Origin: Solirubrobacteraceae bacterium
GTDB taxonomy: Bacteria > Actinomycetota > Thermoleophilia > Solirubrobacterales > Solirubrobacteraceae
Length of the DNA: 21,182 nucleotides
Direction of reading: 5' to 3'
Assembly (NCBI GenBank): GCA_025935735.1
Contig: JAICUS010000027.1
Coordinates: 1-21,182, forward strand
The position numbers and the translations under genes were made by a program. The notes under the pieces are model-generated. The model was given only the letters and a program-made list of their open reading frames with translations. It did not search any database and was not told where the DNA came from. Position 1 is the stretch's first letter; each line of letters begins with the position of its first letter. Below, piece after piece: positions 1 through 7,320 of this stretch.

Positions 1-483
1 GGTGATCAGCTCGCCGACGCGGTCGCGGTACTCCTCGAACATCATGTCGCGCTCGGCCTCGCGGATCCGCTGCAGGATCACCTGCTTGGCGGTCTGCGCG
101 GCGATCCGCCCGAAGTCGTCCGGGGTGACGTCGCGCAGCTCGATCTGGTCCTCGAAGTCGCTCAGGCGGGCCGGGTCGATGTCCGGCGCCTCGGGGATGA
201 TCACCTCGCCGGTCTCCGGGTCCACGCGGCGCTCCAGCGCGCCGGTGGCCTGCTCCTCGGCCTCGTCGAGCAGCTGGTCCTCGAGGTCGGGCGGCAGCAG
301 GAACTCCTCGACGATGAAGTCGCCGGATTCGCGGTCCATGCGCACGCGGGCGTACCGGGCGGCGCCCGGCTGCTTCTTGTAGGCCGACAGGAGCGCGTCC
401 TCCAGCGCGCCCATCAGCTTGTCCTCGGCGATGCCCTTCTCGCGCCCGAGCGCCTTGACTGCCTCGACGATCTCTTGCGACAT
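1..483 (-). CDS. nusA: NusA transcription factor, N-terminal part (runs off the left edge)
   Basis: NusA binds RNA polymerase and controls pausing, intrinsic termination and antitermination. Translating the reverse complement from an ATG at 483 gives 161 codons without a stop, reaching the window edge. The protein starts MSQEIVEAVKALGREKGIAE and continues with ALLSAYKK and a VRMDRESGDFIVEE stretch. This is the pattern of the NusA N-terminal RNA polymerase-binding domain. The visible part ends at YRDRVGELIT, about where the S1 domain should begin, so S1 and KH domains lie outside the window. The start is four bases after the rimP stop, and a GGGAG sits about nine bases upstream, overlapping the rimP end. 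rimP-nusA is a standard pair and is probably co-transcribed here. Identity is confident; only the N-terminal third is visible. Confidence 0.93.
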   Translation of the reverse strand, partial: MSQEIVEAVKALGREKGIAEDKLMGALEDALLSAYKKQPGAARYARVRMDRESGDFIVEEFLLPPDLEDQLLDEAEEQATGALERRVDPETGEVIIPEAPDIDPARLSDFEDQIELRDVTPDDFGRIAAQTAKQVILQRIREAERDMMFEEYRDRVGELIT

Positions 484-487
484 GGGC

Positions 488-901
488 TCAGTCTCCCACC
501 AGATTGGAACGCATGATGTCCGCGTAGGGGATCTGCACGACGCCGCTGTCCGCGGCCACGGTGACGGTGTCGGCCGTCGCCCCGAGGAGCTCGCCGGTGA
601 ACGAGCGCCGGCCCTCGTGGTGGCCGCGCGTGCGTACGCGCGCGCGGCGGCCGACGTAGCGGCGGAAGTGCTCCGGCTTCGACAGCGGCCGCTCGATCCC
701 GGGCGAGGAGACCTCCAGCGCGTACGTCTCGCGCACCATCGCCAGATGGTGGCTGACGCGCTCGCACAGGTCCAGCGAGACGCCCTGCGGATGGTCGATG
801 AAGAGGCGCACGAGATCGCCGCCGACCACCTCGGCCAGCAGCACCTCGACGTCGGGCTCCACCTTGGCCAGGCGGGCCTCGATGTCGGCTTGGACGCTCA
901 T
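488..901 (-). CDS. rimP: Ribosome maturation factor RimP
   Basis: RimP assists maturation of the 30S ribosomal subunit. From the ATG at 901 the protein has 137 residues, somewhat shorter than the roughly 150 of many homologues. It contains the family's VRLFIDHPQGVSLDLCERVSHHL region and the signature ALEVSSPGIERPLSKPEHF, followed by a C-terminal SH3-like part ending DIMRSNLVGD. An ATG seven codons upstream (922) is in frame. I prefer 901 because a strong AGGAGGTG Shine-Dalgarno lies five bases before it, and because the 922 ATG sits at the base of an intrinsic terminator. nusA follows after four bases. Identity is confident, and the start is well supported. Confidence 0.93.
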   Translation of the reverse strand: MSVQADIEARLAKVEPDVEVLLAEVVGGDLVRLFIDHPQGVSLDLCERVSHHLAMVRETYALEVSSPGIERPLSKPEHFRRYVGRRARVRTRGHHEGRRSFTGELLGATADTVTVAADSGVVQIPYADIMRSNLVGD

Positions 902-904
902 TCT

Positions 905-917
905 CACCTCCTCCTCC
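905..917 (-). promoter_or_regulatory. Strong ribosome binding site that fixes the rimP start
   Basis: The minus strand reads GGAGGAGGAGGTG just before the ATG at 901, with five bases between AGGAGG and the ATG. It is one of the strongest Shine-Dalgarno sequences in the window. It decides against the in-frame ATG at 922, which would place the site inside the coding region. Confidence 0.8.
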
Positions 918-923
918 TTCATG

Positions 924-948
924 AAAAAAGCGGGCTCTTCGCCCGCTT
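924..948 (-). terminator. Intrinsic terminator between the TPR gene and rimP (possible nusA attenuator)
   Basis: On the minus strand an 8-bp perfect stem, AAGCGGGC paired with GCCCGCTT, closes a five-base loop and is followed by a run of T. This is a textbook Rho-independent terminator. It ends seven bases before the rimP Shine-Dalgarno and about 50 bases after the TPR stop. It should end transcripts of the coaBC/moxR/transglutaminase unit. Almost no room for a rimP promoter remains downstream of it. Any rimP-nusA message starting further upstream must therefore read through it. Confidence 0.85.
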
Positions 949-986
949 CCCAAGTGGCCTCACGGCCGCGAAAAGCTGTGCCCCCA

Positions 987-1003
987 GCGTAGCAGCGCTA
1001 CGC
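987..1003. repeat. Perfect 7-bp hairpin over the TPR gene stop codon
   Basis: GCGTAGC and GCTACGC form a perfect inverted repeat with a three-base centre, and one arm contains the TPR stop codon. No T-run follows on either strand, so it is not an intrinsic terminator by itself. It might protect the 3' end or be a chance result of the coding sequence. Confidence 0.4.
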
Positions 1004-1378
1004 CGCCTTGCGCGCGCGATCGCAGTAGATCCGGTAGTCGCGCCGGCCGGGGTTCATGTTGGCGGCGAGGGTGAGCGGCTTGCGGGCCTCGCGGTGGCGG
1101 CCGAGCTGCATCAGCGAGCGGCCGAGGCAGAACAGTGCGTAGTCGTTGGTCGGCGCGCGCTCGACGACGGCCTCGAACTCGCCGCGGGCGTCCTCGAAGC
1201 GGCCGGCGCGGAAGTAGGCGCGGCCGAGCGCCTCGCGGATCGACGTCTTGTCGGGCTCCAGCCCGGCCGCCTTGGCCAGCGGCACGGTCGCGGCGTGGAA
1301 GTGCCCGTCCTCCAGCAGCGCCATCCCCCGCTGATAGAGGTCGTAGACGTGCTCCATCCGTTCGAGTGTAGGCGTCAT
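998..1378 (-). CDS. Small tetratricopeptide-repeat protein
   Basis: This 126-residue protein is almost entirely TPR-like helix pairs. Segments such as YQRGMALLEDGHFHAATVPL, REALGRAYFRAGRFEDARGE and ALFCLGRSLMQLGRHREARK carry the spaced G/A, Y and A positions of the repeat, giving about three repeats. There is no signal peptide or membrane segment, so it is probably a cytoplasmic interaction scaffold. Its ATG overlaps the transglutaminase stop codon (ATGA), implying translational coupling and a related role with the MoxR/DUF58/transglutaminase genes. It is the last gene before the terminator at 924-948. A later in-frame ATG, giving MEHVYDLYQ, is possible but lacks the overlap logic. The TPR fold is confident; the partner is unknown. 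Confidence 0.8.
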   Translation of the reverse strand: MTPTLERMEHVYDLYQRGMALLEDGHFHAATVPLAKAAGLEPDKTSIREALGRAYFRAGRFEDARGEFEAVVERAPTNDYALFCLGRSLMQLGRHREARKPLTLAANMNPGRRDYRIYCDRARKAA

Positions 1379-3630
1379 TTAGGCGGCAGCGCCCACCAGG
1401 CCCGCAGGCGGCCGAGCATGCCGGCGCCCCGTCCCAGCTCGGCGCGCAGGCCGCGCCGCTGGGCCCGTGTCGGATGATGTCGCACCCCCCCAGCCTCCCG
1501 GTAGCGCGACTCGATCAGCGTGCGCACGTAGCCGGCTGCCGCCGGGGTGGCGGCGAAGCGCAGCTCGAGTGCGTGCAGCGTGGTGCCGGGGTCCGGCTCG
1601 CGACGGGCGCGGCGCAGCGCCCGCTCGAGCTCGAACAGCGGCGGCAGCGCGCCGCGGCGCCGGCGGCGCACGGCGCCGAGCGCGCTCGCGGCGACGGCGA
1701 GGGCGGCGAGGACGATCAGCGGGGCGCGCCACCACGGGGCGCTGTCGAGCCCCGCCGCGGCGCCGTGCGCGCGCAGGGCGGCGACGTCGCCCGGCACCGG
1801 GCCCGACGAGGGCAGGCCGCCGTTGGGGATGTTGGAGGCGTCGTAGGGCTGGCTGCGGGCGGGCGACTGGGCGGGCGTCGGGTCGAAGGTGATCCAGCCC
1901 CAGTCGGGGTAGTAGACCTCGACCCAGGAGTGCGCGTCGAAGTCGCGCACCACGAACTCGCCGGTCTTGAGGTCGGTCGCGCCGGTGGAGAAGCCCGTGG
2001 CCACGCGCGCCGGGATCCCGGCCATCCGCAGCAGCAGCGCCATCGCCCCGGAGTACTGCTGGCAGTAGCCGGCGTGCGAGTCGAACAGGAAGCCGTCGAG
2101 CGTGCGCGAGGCGCGCGGCGGCGCCTCGTTGTAGGTGAACTCGGGCTGCGCGAGGTAGTTCAGGACGCGCTGGACGTAGTCCTCGGGCGTGCGCGCGCCC
2201 TGGGCGAGCCGGCGCGAGAGCCGGTAGGTCCGCGCGAGGCCGCTGGCGCGCAGCAGGCGCTGGATCTGCTTGGGCGACTGAGACGGCGGCCCGGCCCTCA
2301 GGTCCCGCGCGGGCGAGTGATACGGCGGGAAGATCACCGGCAGCGCGCGCACCCCGGGCAGCGTGCTCACCGGCACGCCGACCTGCCGGTAGCCGTCGAA
2401 GTTGAGGCTGCGCTCGACGCCGGCGATGCGCCGCTGGGCCGCGGTCGGGCGGGCCGAGTAGATCTCCGCGGTGTAGCTGTCGCCGCGGCGCAGCGTGCGC
2501 GACGGGACGAACAGGCCGTCGAGCGTCGGCGTCGCGGAGACGTGCGGCAGGTTCACCTTGAACGCGTAGCCGGCGGTGAGGAACGACGGCGAGCGCAGGT
2601 TGCGCACGGTGACGTGGATCTGCTCGCTCCAGGTGCGCACGCGGGCCGGCTGGGGCGGCACCTCGGGCACCTCGTTGTACACCGGGCCGCGCACCCAGTG
2701 CCGGCCGTCGAAGGTGTCGAGGTTCTCGGCCTTCCAGTAGGCGGGGCGCTTGGCCTTGACCCGCAGCAGCTCGCGCCCGTCGCGTGGCCAGTCGAGCACG
2801 CCGTAGGTGTGGTTCCAGGAGAACGTGTCGGTCTTGGAGGCCGACGTCTCGAGCGCCCAGTCCTCGTAGTCGAACCACGGCTGGTCGCGGTTCAGGGCCG
2901 GCGCGACCACCAGCCCGAGCACGACGGTCCCCAGCGCCAGCCAGGCGGCCGCGCCCGTGTCGGGCATGCGCAGCTTCTCCAGGCGCAGGAACGCCACCAT
3001 CAGCACGGTGAACACGGCGCCGCGGACGAACTCGACCGTGAACTCGAGCGCCACCACCGGCACGACGTAGAGCACGATCAGCACGACGAGCGCGGCGAGC
3101 GGGTGGCCGAGGCGGTCGCGCCGCGGCCAGAACGCCAGCGCGGCGGCGAGCAGCACGAGCGCGCTGCCGCCCAGCGGGATGTCGATGCGCACCCAGGCGT
3201 CGAGCCCCTCGTAGGGCACGCGGATGCCGGGCAGGTCGGCGATCCCGCGGCCGATGCCGCTGCTCAGCTCGCCCCAGCGGTCCGGGGTCAGCAGGTCCGC
3301 GGGCACGCTGCCGGCCAGCGCGGCCAGGGCCGCCGCGGGCGCGAGCACGGCGGCGGCGAGCAGCCCGCGCCAGCGGCCCGGCGCGCGGCCGGCGGCCAGC
3401 AGGCCGAGCGCGGTGCCGAGCCCCACCGCGACCGCGGCCCAGCCCAACCCGGGCGCGGACGGCTGCAGCATCGACATCCAGTGCAGCGCGCCCCAGGCCG
3501 ACAGCGCGAAGAACGCCAGCCCGCGCGCCATCGGCACGGTGAACAGCAGGTCCTGCTCGCGCGGATCCCGTGCCCGGGCGGCGCGCGGCACGGCACGCGC
3601 GAACGAGGGCAGGCCGGCGACGGTGCTCAC
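1375..3630 (-). CDS. Membrane transglutaminase-like protein (DUF3488/TgpA type)
   Basis: This is a large membrane protein of about 751 residues. The N-terminal part holds about six hydrophobic segments (for example PLAALVVLIVLYVVPVVALE). A long extracytoplasmic region with a transglutaminase core follows, then one more membrane segment (LIVLAALAVAASALGAV) and a basic, DUF4129-like tail. The papain-type triad is visible: Cys about 523 in HAGYCQQYSG, His about 567 in FDAHSWVEVYYPDWGW and Asp about 583 in TFDPTP. Members act on peptides or proteins outside the membrane, but the substrate is unknown. The gene is in the standard moxR-DUF58-transglutaminase arrangement. I chose the GTG at 3630, 19 bases after the DUF58 stop. 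The frame stays open to a GTG at 3699, which would overlap DUF58 and lies inside a repeat, so the start is uncertain. Confidence 0.88.
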   Translation of the reverse strand: MSTVAGLPSFARAVPRAARARDPREQDLLFTVPMARGLAFFALSAWGALHWMSMLQPSAPGLGWAAVAVGLGTALGLLAAGRAPGRWRGLLAAAVLAPAAALAALAGSVPADLLTPDRWGELSSGIGRGIADLPGIRVPYEGLDAWVRIDIPLGGSALVLLAAALAFWPRRDRLGHPLAALVVLIVLYVVPVVALEFTVEFVRGAVFTVLMVAFLRLEKLRMPDTGAAAWLALGTVVLGLVVAPALNRDQPWFDYEDWALETSASKTDTFSWNHTYGVLDWPRDGRELLRVKAKRPAYWKAENLDTFDGRHWVRGPVYNEVPEVPPQPARVRTWSEQIHVTVRNLRSPSFLTAGYAFKVNLPHVSATPTLDGLFVPSRTLRRGDSYTAEIYSARPTAAQRRIAGVERSLNFDGYRQVGVPVSTLPGVRALPVIFPPYHSPARDLRAGPPSQSPKQIQRLLRASGLARTYRLSRRLAQGARTPEDYVQRVLNYLAQPEFTYNEAPPRASRTLDGFLFDSHAGYCQQYSGAMALLLRMAGIPARVATGFSTGATDLKTGEFVVRDFDAHSWVEVYYPDWGWITFDPTPAQSPARSQPYDASNIPNGGLPSSGPVPGDVAALRAHGAAAGLDSAPWWRAPLIVLAALAVAASALGAVRRRRRGALPPLFELERALRRARREPDPGTTLHALELRFAATPAAAGYVRTLIESRYREAGGVRHHPTRAQRRGLRAELGRGAGMLGRLRAWWALPPK

Positions 3631-3649
3631 GCCGGCCGCCCCCGGCGTC

Positions 3650-4801
3650 TCACGCCCACTGCCTCCGTGCGGAGGGCTGCGCCCTCGCGACGTCGTCACC
3701 GGCTTCGCCTCGCTCGAGCGCCGCCACCGCGGCCGCGCCGCTCTGGCGGCCGGAGACGTAGGCGCGACAGCCCGCCACCTCGAGCACTGCGCGGCGGTTG
3801 GACAGGCTGCCCGGCACGACGATCAGGCAGCCGCCGGGCGTGCGGCCGAGCGCGCGCGGGGCGCGGTCGACCCGGCGGGCCGCGACGTAGACGACCAGGC
3901 CGCGGCGGTTCTGGGCGACGGCCAGTGACGGCCCGGACGCGTCGTCGAGCAGCGCCAGCCGCACGTGGGCGGAGGCGAAGGCGAGCAGGTCGGGCTCGAT
4001 CACCGTGGCCCGGCGGTCGCCCGGCAGCAGCAGCGAGCAGCCGGTGCGCTTGGCGAAGTGCACGGCGAGCGAGCCGGCGGCCCGCACGGCGGCGTCCAGC
4101 GCGTCCTCCGACAGCGGCGCGCGCGGGTCGAGCACGACGATCGGCCGCGAGTCGGCCTCCGAGATGAGCTTGCGCTCCATCAGCCCGGCGCCGCGGGCCA
4201 GCGCCTGCCAGTGGATGCGCGACGCCGGCGAGCCCTCGCGCCACGGCCGCAGCCCGTCGATCTCGGTCTCCGCGGCGGCCAGGAGCGACGCGCGCGCGTG
4301 CGCGGGCGTGGCGTCTCCCCCGCCCGCGGTCAGGCTCACGCGGTGCAGCTTGGGCAGCACCAGCACCTCGTCGGTGGACGGCCCGGTGATCACGCGCTGG
4401 GCGAGCCCGAACGGGTCGCGCAGGACGAGCAGCGCCGGCGGCAGCGTGCGCCGGCCGCGGCGCCCGAAGCGCACCTCGATGCGCACGCGCGCGTGGCGGC
4501 GGCCGGCCGGCAGCCGGATCGGCTCGGGCAGCAGCGGCTCGTCGATCCAGCCGGGCGGCAGCGGCAGCCGCCCGGACGCGGCGTGGATGCGCACGTGCAG
4601 CGGCTCGTCCTCCACCACCGAGCGGGCGAGGATCTCGCGCTCCAGCCGCGCGCCGCGGCCGCCGACGCCGATCCAGGCCAGCGCGCCCGCGCCGAGCAGC
4701 AGCAGCGCCGACCCGGTGACGTACAGCGGCTCGGCGTCGAACGTGCCGGCGACCAGCAGCAGCAGCACCCCGAGCGCGGCACACCCGAGCGCCCCGCGCA
4801 T
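3650..4801 (-). CDS. DUF58 domain protein
   Basis: The protein has 383 residues. It opens with two hydrophobic segments (LGCAALGVLLLLVAGTF and YVTGSALLLLGAGALAWIGV), continues with a beta-rich region, and carries the DUF58 signature LRPWREGSPASRIHWQALAR. A von Willebrand-like region follows, with IVVLDPRAPLSEDALDAAVR. DUF58 proteins are encoded with MoxR ATPases and are thought to be their partners or chaperoned substrates. The ATG lies two bases after the moxR stop, so the two are coupled. The last 20 residues (from about 364, reading ERGEAGDDVARAQPS) are encoded by a dispersed palindromic repeat, and the stop falls just beyond it. The C terminus may thus have been replaced or extended by the repeat. 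Longer readings upstream are shadows of moxR. Confidence 0.87.
   Translation of the reverse strand: MRGALGCAALGVLLLLVAGTFDAEPLYVTGSALLLLGAGALAWIGVGGRGARLEREILARSVVEDEPLHVRIHAASGRLPLPPGWIDEPLLPEPIRLPAGRRHARVRIEVRFGRRGRRTLPPALLVLRDPFGLAQRVITGPSTDEVLVLPKLHRVSLTAGGGDATPAHARASLLAAAETEIDGLRPWREGSPASRIHWQALARGAGLMERKLISEADSRPIVVLDPRAPLSEDALDAAVRAAGSLAVHFAKRTGCSLLLPGDRRATVIEPDLLAFASAHVRLALLDDASGPSLAVAQNRRGLVVYVAARRVDRAPRALGRTPGGCLIVVPGSLSNRRAVLEVAGCRAYVSGRQSGAAAVAALERGEAGDDVARAQPSARRQWA
3659..3712 (+). repeat. Dispersed palindromic element, copy A
   Basis: These 54 bases align without gaps to 17188-17241, with five mismatches. They begin CTGCCTC and end with CGTCACCGGCTTCGCCTCG. The core is a 6-bp stem, GAGGGC and GCCCTC, around a three-base loop. 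On the minus strand the copy encodes the end of the DUF58 protein and lies just before the transglutaminase start. Confidence 0.8.
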
Positions 4802-4803
4802 GG

Positions 4804-5778
4804 CTACAACGCGGGGACGGCCGCGATCGCGTCCGTGACGATGGCCTGGCTCGTCACGCCGGCGGCCTCCGGGGCCAGCATCAGCCGGTGCGCCAGCACG
4901 GACTCGGCCAGCGCCTGGACGTCGTCGGGCAGCGCGTGGTCGCGGCCGCGGATGAGCGCCAGCGCCTTGGCGGCGCGCAGCAGCATCAGCCCGGCGCGCG
5001 GCGAGGCGCCCAGCTCGACCCGGTTGTCCTCGCGCGTGCGTCGCAGCAGCGTGACGATGTAGTCGCGCAGCGCGCGCGAGGCGTGCACGCGGTGCGCGGC
5101 CTCGACCGCCTCGACGACCTCGGCGCGGTCGGCCACGGGCTCGAGCTCGAGCACGCGGTCGCCGGCCTCGTGGCCGGCCAGCATCCCGGCCTCGGCCGCC
5201 GCGTCCGGGTAGCCGAGCGAGAGCCGGACCATGAAGCGATCGACCTGCGCCTCGGGCAGCGGATAGGTGCCCTCGTACTCCACCGGGTTCTGGGTGGCGA
5301 AGACGAGGAACGGCCGGGCCAGCTCGTGCGACGTCGCGTCGACGGTGACGTGGCGCTCCTGCATGCACTCCAGCAGTCCGGACTGGGTCTTCGGCGACGC
5401 GCGGTTGACCTCGTCGACCAGCACGACGTTGGCGAAGATCGGCCCCGGGCGGAACTCGAAGCGGCCCTCGCGCTGGTTGTAGATCTGCGTGCCGACGATG
5501 TCGGCGGGCAGCAGGTCGGCGGTGCACTGCACGCGCGCGAACGCGCAGTCGATGGAGCGCGAGAGCGCCCGGGCCAGCGCGGTCTTGCCCACGCCGGGGT
5601 AGTCCTCGACGAGGATGTGGCCCTCGGCCAGCAGCGTCACGGCGACGCGCTCGAGGATCTCGGGCCGCACCTCGACCGCCCGGCGGATGTTGGCGGAGAC
5701 GCGGCGCGCGACGGACACCGCCGCGTCGATCTCCGCCTTGGCGAGGCGCTCGGGGGCGGCTTCCTCCAGCGGTTCCAT
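4804..5778 (-). CDS. MoxR-family AAA+ ATPase
   Basis: The protein has 324 residues with a Walker A motif in EDYPGVGKT (GVGKT at residues 62-66) and a Walker B motif in VVLVDEVNRAS (about 118-126). It continues with the MoxR-typical FATQNPVEYEGTYPLPEAQVDRF, which contains sensor 1, and a C-terminal lid domain. MoxR ATPases act as chaperone-like machines. They are nearly always encoded next to DUF58 proteins and often transglutaminases, exactly as here. The ATG overlaps the coaBC stop by one base (TGATG) and DUF58 starts two bases after this gene. This arrangement makes co-expression with the CoA gene likely. No degenerate motif is seen. The client of this system is unknown. Confidence 0.92.
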   Translation of the reverse strand: MEPLEEAAPERLAKAEIDAAVSVARRVSANIRRAVEVRPEILERVAVTLLAEGHILVEDYPGVGKTALARALSRSIDCAFARVQCTADLLPADIVGTQIYNQREGRFEFRPGPIFANVVLVDEVNRASPKTQSGLLECMQERHVTVDATSHELARPFLVFATQNPVEYEGTYPLPEAQVDRFMVRLSLGYPDAAAEAGMLAGHEAGDRVLELEPVADRAEVVEAVEAAHRVHASRALRDYIVTLLRRTREDNRVELGASPRAGLMLLRAAKALALIRGRDHALPDDVQALAESVLAHRLMLAPEAAGVTSQAIVTDAIAAVPAL

Positions 5779-7034
5779 CAGCGGCGCACCTTTACCTCGG
5801 ATGATGAACGGCGGCTCAAGACGCTGTCCAGGATGGCCGCGGCGATCCGGGCCTTGGACTCCTTGGGCACGTGTCGCTCCTGGAGAGCAGTGACGATCCA
5901 GACCTCATTGTCGGGGGACTCGAAGCCGACGCCCTCGCCGCCCACGTCGTTGACGACGATCGCGTCCAGCCCCTTGCGGGCAAGCTTCTCACGTCCATAG
6001 GCCAGCGCTGCGTCGCCGTGCTCGGCGGCGAAGCCCACCACCAGCTGGCCCTCCCGCTTTCGCGCCGCCAAGCCGGACAGCACGTCCTCGGTACGGGTCA
6101 AGTCGAGCTTGAGCGTCTCGCCGGTCGCGTCCTTCTTCAGCTTGCCCGCATGCGCGTGCGCGGGCCGATAGTCGGCCACGGCGGCGGCCATCAGCAGCAC
6201 GTCGCAGGCTGCGAAGCGGGCGTCGCAGGCGTCGGCGAGCTCGGCGGCGGTCTGCACGTCCACATATTCGATCCCCGGGGCCCTGGGGATCGACACATTG
6301 GCCGCCACGACGGTCACCTTGGCGCCCCGCCGCTGTGCCTCTTGCGCGAGGGCGAGTCCCATCCGGCCCGAGGAGCGGTTGCCGACGAAGCGCACGGCGT
6401 CGATCGGCTCGCGGGTCCCGCCGGCGGTGACCAGCACGTGCAGCCCGTCGAGGGAGCGATCCCGCGCGAGCTCGCGCTCGATCGCTTGGAGCAGCTCCGG
6501 CGGCTCGGGCAGGCGGCCGATGCCGAACTCGCCGGGCGAGCCCAGCGGGCCCGTCCCGGGCTCGAGCACGATCACGCCGCGCTCGCGCAGCGTGGCGAGG
6601 TTCGCCCGGGTCGCCGCGTGCTCATACATCGCGTTGTTCATGGCCGGAGCGACGATCAGCGGTCGCCGGCAGGCCAGCGCGGCCGCGGTCAGCAGGTTGT
6701 CGGCCTGGCCGTGGGCCAGCTTGGCGAGGGTGTTGGCGGACGCCGGCGCCACGGCGAACGCGTCGGCGCGCTCCACCAGCGCGAGGTGCGACAGCGGCGC
6801 GTGCGCGGGCGCCGGGTCGCCGGGGAACGCGCCGCGCAGCGGGTCCGGCTCGAACTCGGTGACGAGCACGGGCGCGCCGGTGATGGCCGCGAACGTGTCG
6901 CGCCCGACGAAGCGCGTGGCCGCCTCGGTCTGGACCACGCGAACGCTGTGGCCGGCCTTCAGCGCCAGCCGCGTGAGCTCGACGGCCTTGTAGGCCGCGA
7001 TGCCGCCGCACACTCCCAGCAGGATGCGCGGCAC
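5778..7034 (-). CDS. coaBC: Bifunctional phosphopantothenoylcysteine decarboxylase/synthetase CoaBC (Dfp)
   Basis: CoaBC joins cysteine to 4'-phosphopantothenate (CoaB) and decarboxylates the product (CoaC, FMN-dependent) in coenzyme A synthesis. The 418-residue protein is of normal length. The CoaC half shows LGVCGGIAAYKAVEL, the active-site His about 83 in PLSHLALVERAD, and PAMN at 130-133. The CoaB half shows VTAGGTREPIDAVRFVGNRS with SSGRMG, then AAAVADYRP and GKLKKD. In the substrate clamp, GPLGSPGEFGIGRL, I see no cysteine where the E. coli enzyme has an ACG motif. The start is GTG at 7034, preceded by the 43-bp repeat that follows the rpoZ stop; no good Shine-Dalgarno is visible. It overlaps moxR by one base. 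Identity is confident. Confidence 0.96.
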   Translation of the reverse strand: MPRILLGVCGGIAAYKAVELTRLALKAGHSVRVVQTEAATRFVGRDTFAAITGAPVLVTEFEPDPLRGAFPGDPAPAHAPLSHLALVERADAFAVAPASANTLAKLAHGQADNLLTAAALACRRPLIVAPAMNNAMYEHAATRANLATLRERGVIVLEPGTGPLGSPGEFGIGRLPEPPELLQAIERELARDRSLDGLHVLVTAGGTREPIDAVRFVGNRSSGRMGLALAQEAQRRGAKVTVVAANVSIPRAPGIEYVDVQTAAELADACDARFAACDVLLMAAAVADYRPAHAHAGKLKKDATGETLKLDLTRTEDVLSGLAARKREGQLVVGFAAEHGDAALAYGREKLARKGLDAIVVNDVGGEGVGFESPDNEVWIVTALQERHVPKESKARIAAAILDSVLSRRSSSEVKVRR

Positions 7035-7042
7035 GGTCTCGT

Positions 7043-7085
7043 TAAGGTCGGATGATCGGGGTGGGGCGGAGGGGCTGCACCCTTA
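7043..7085 (-). repeat. TAAGG...CCTTA intercistronic repeat, copy 1 (rpoZ/coaBC)
   Basis: This 43-bp sequence is almost identical to 7876-7919: two substitutions and one single-base gap. On the minus strand it starts with the rpoZ stop codon (TAAGG), runs through a pyrimidine-rich CCCCTCCGCCCC block, and ends with CATCCGACCTTA eight bases before the coaBC GTG. The ends are 5-bp inverted repeats. Function is unknown. Confidence 0.8.
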
Positions 7086-7310
7086 TCGATATCGGTAAGC
7101 GACCTTCCCGCTCGCCACTTCCTCGAGCGCGATGGTCAGGTAGTTCTTCGAGACGGTGTCGACCATCGGCGGCGGGAACTCCTCGAAGGTCCCCTCGCCG
7201 AGGTTGTGGTAGTAGCTGTTGATCTGCCGCGCGCGCTTGGCGGCGACGATCACGCTCGCGTACGGCGAGTCGACGTTTTCCAGGAGGCGGTCTACGCGCG
7301 GAGAGATCAC
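7083..7310 (-). CDS. rpoZ: RNA polymerase omega subunit
   Basis: Omega helps assemble RNA polymerase by chaperoning the beta-prime subunit. The 75-residue protein reads ISPRVDRLLENVDSPYASVI, then AAKRARQINSYYHNLGEG, with KNYLTIALEEVASGKVAYRY at the end. This matches the conserved blocks of actinobacterial omega. Its position between gmk and coaBC is the usual one. The start is a GTG at 7310, ten bases after the gmk stop; I see no Shine-Dalgarno, so translation may depend on coupling to gmk. The stop codon is also the first part of the intercistronic repeat at 7043-7085. It is slightly shorter than the roughly 90-110 residues of many actinobacterial homologues, but no conserved block is missing. 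Confidence 0.95.
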   Translation of the reverse strand: MISPRVDRLLENVDSPYASVIVAAKRARQINSYYHNLGEGTFEEFPPPMVDTVSKNYLTIALEEVASGKVAYRYR

Positions 7311-7320
7311 GTGAGTGATT

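Noticed and set aside
902..922. The longer rimP start at 922
   Set aside because: It would put the strong Shine-Dalgarno inside the gene and the start at the foot of a terminator. The 901 ATG fits better.
1474..4167. A long open frame on the plus strand opposite the transglutaminase and DUF58 genes
   Set aside because: Its product is Arg/Gly/Ala/His-rich with no domain, and it mirrors the coding frame of clear minus-strand genes. Similar plus-strand frames opposite carB (10117-13236), rnz (17663-19765) and others are the same high-GC artefact.
1470..5805. The 9-mer TCGGATGAT at 1470 and 5797, also present in both TAAGG repeats
   Set aside because: Outside those nine bases the surroundings do not match the repeats, and both sites lie in coding sequence. 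It is too short to call further copies.
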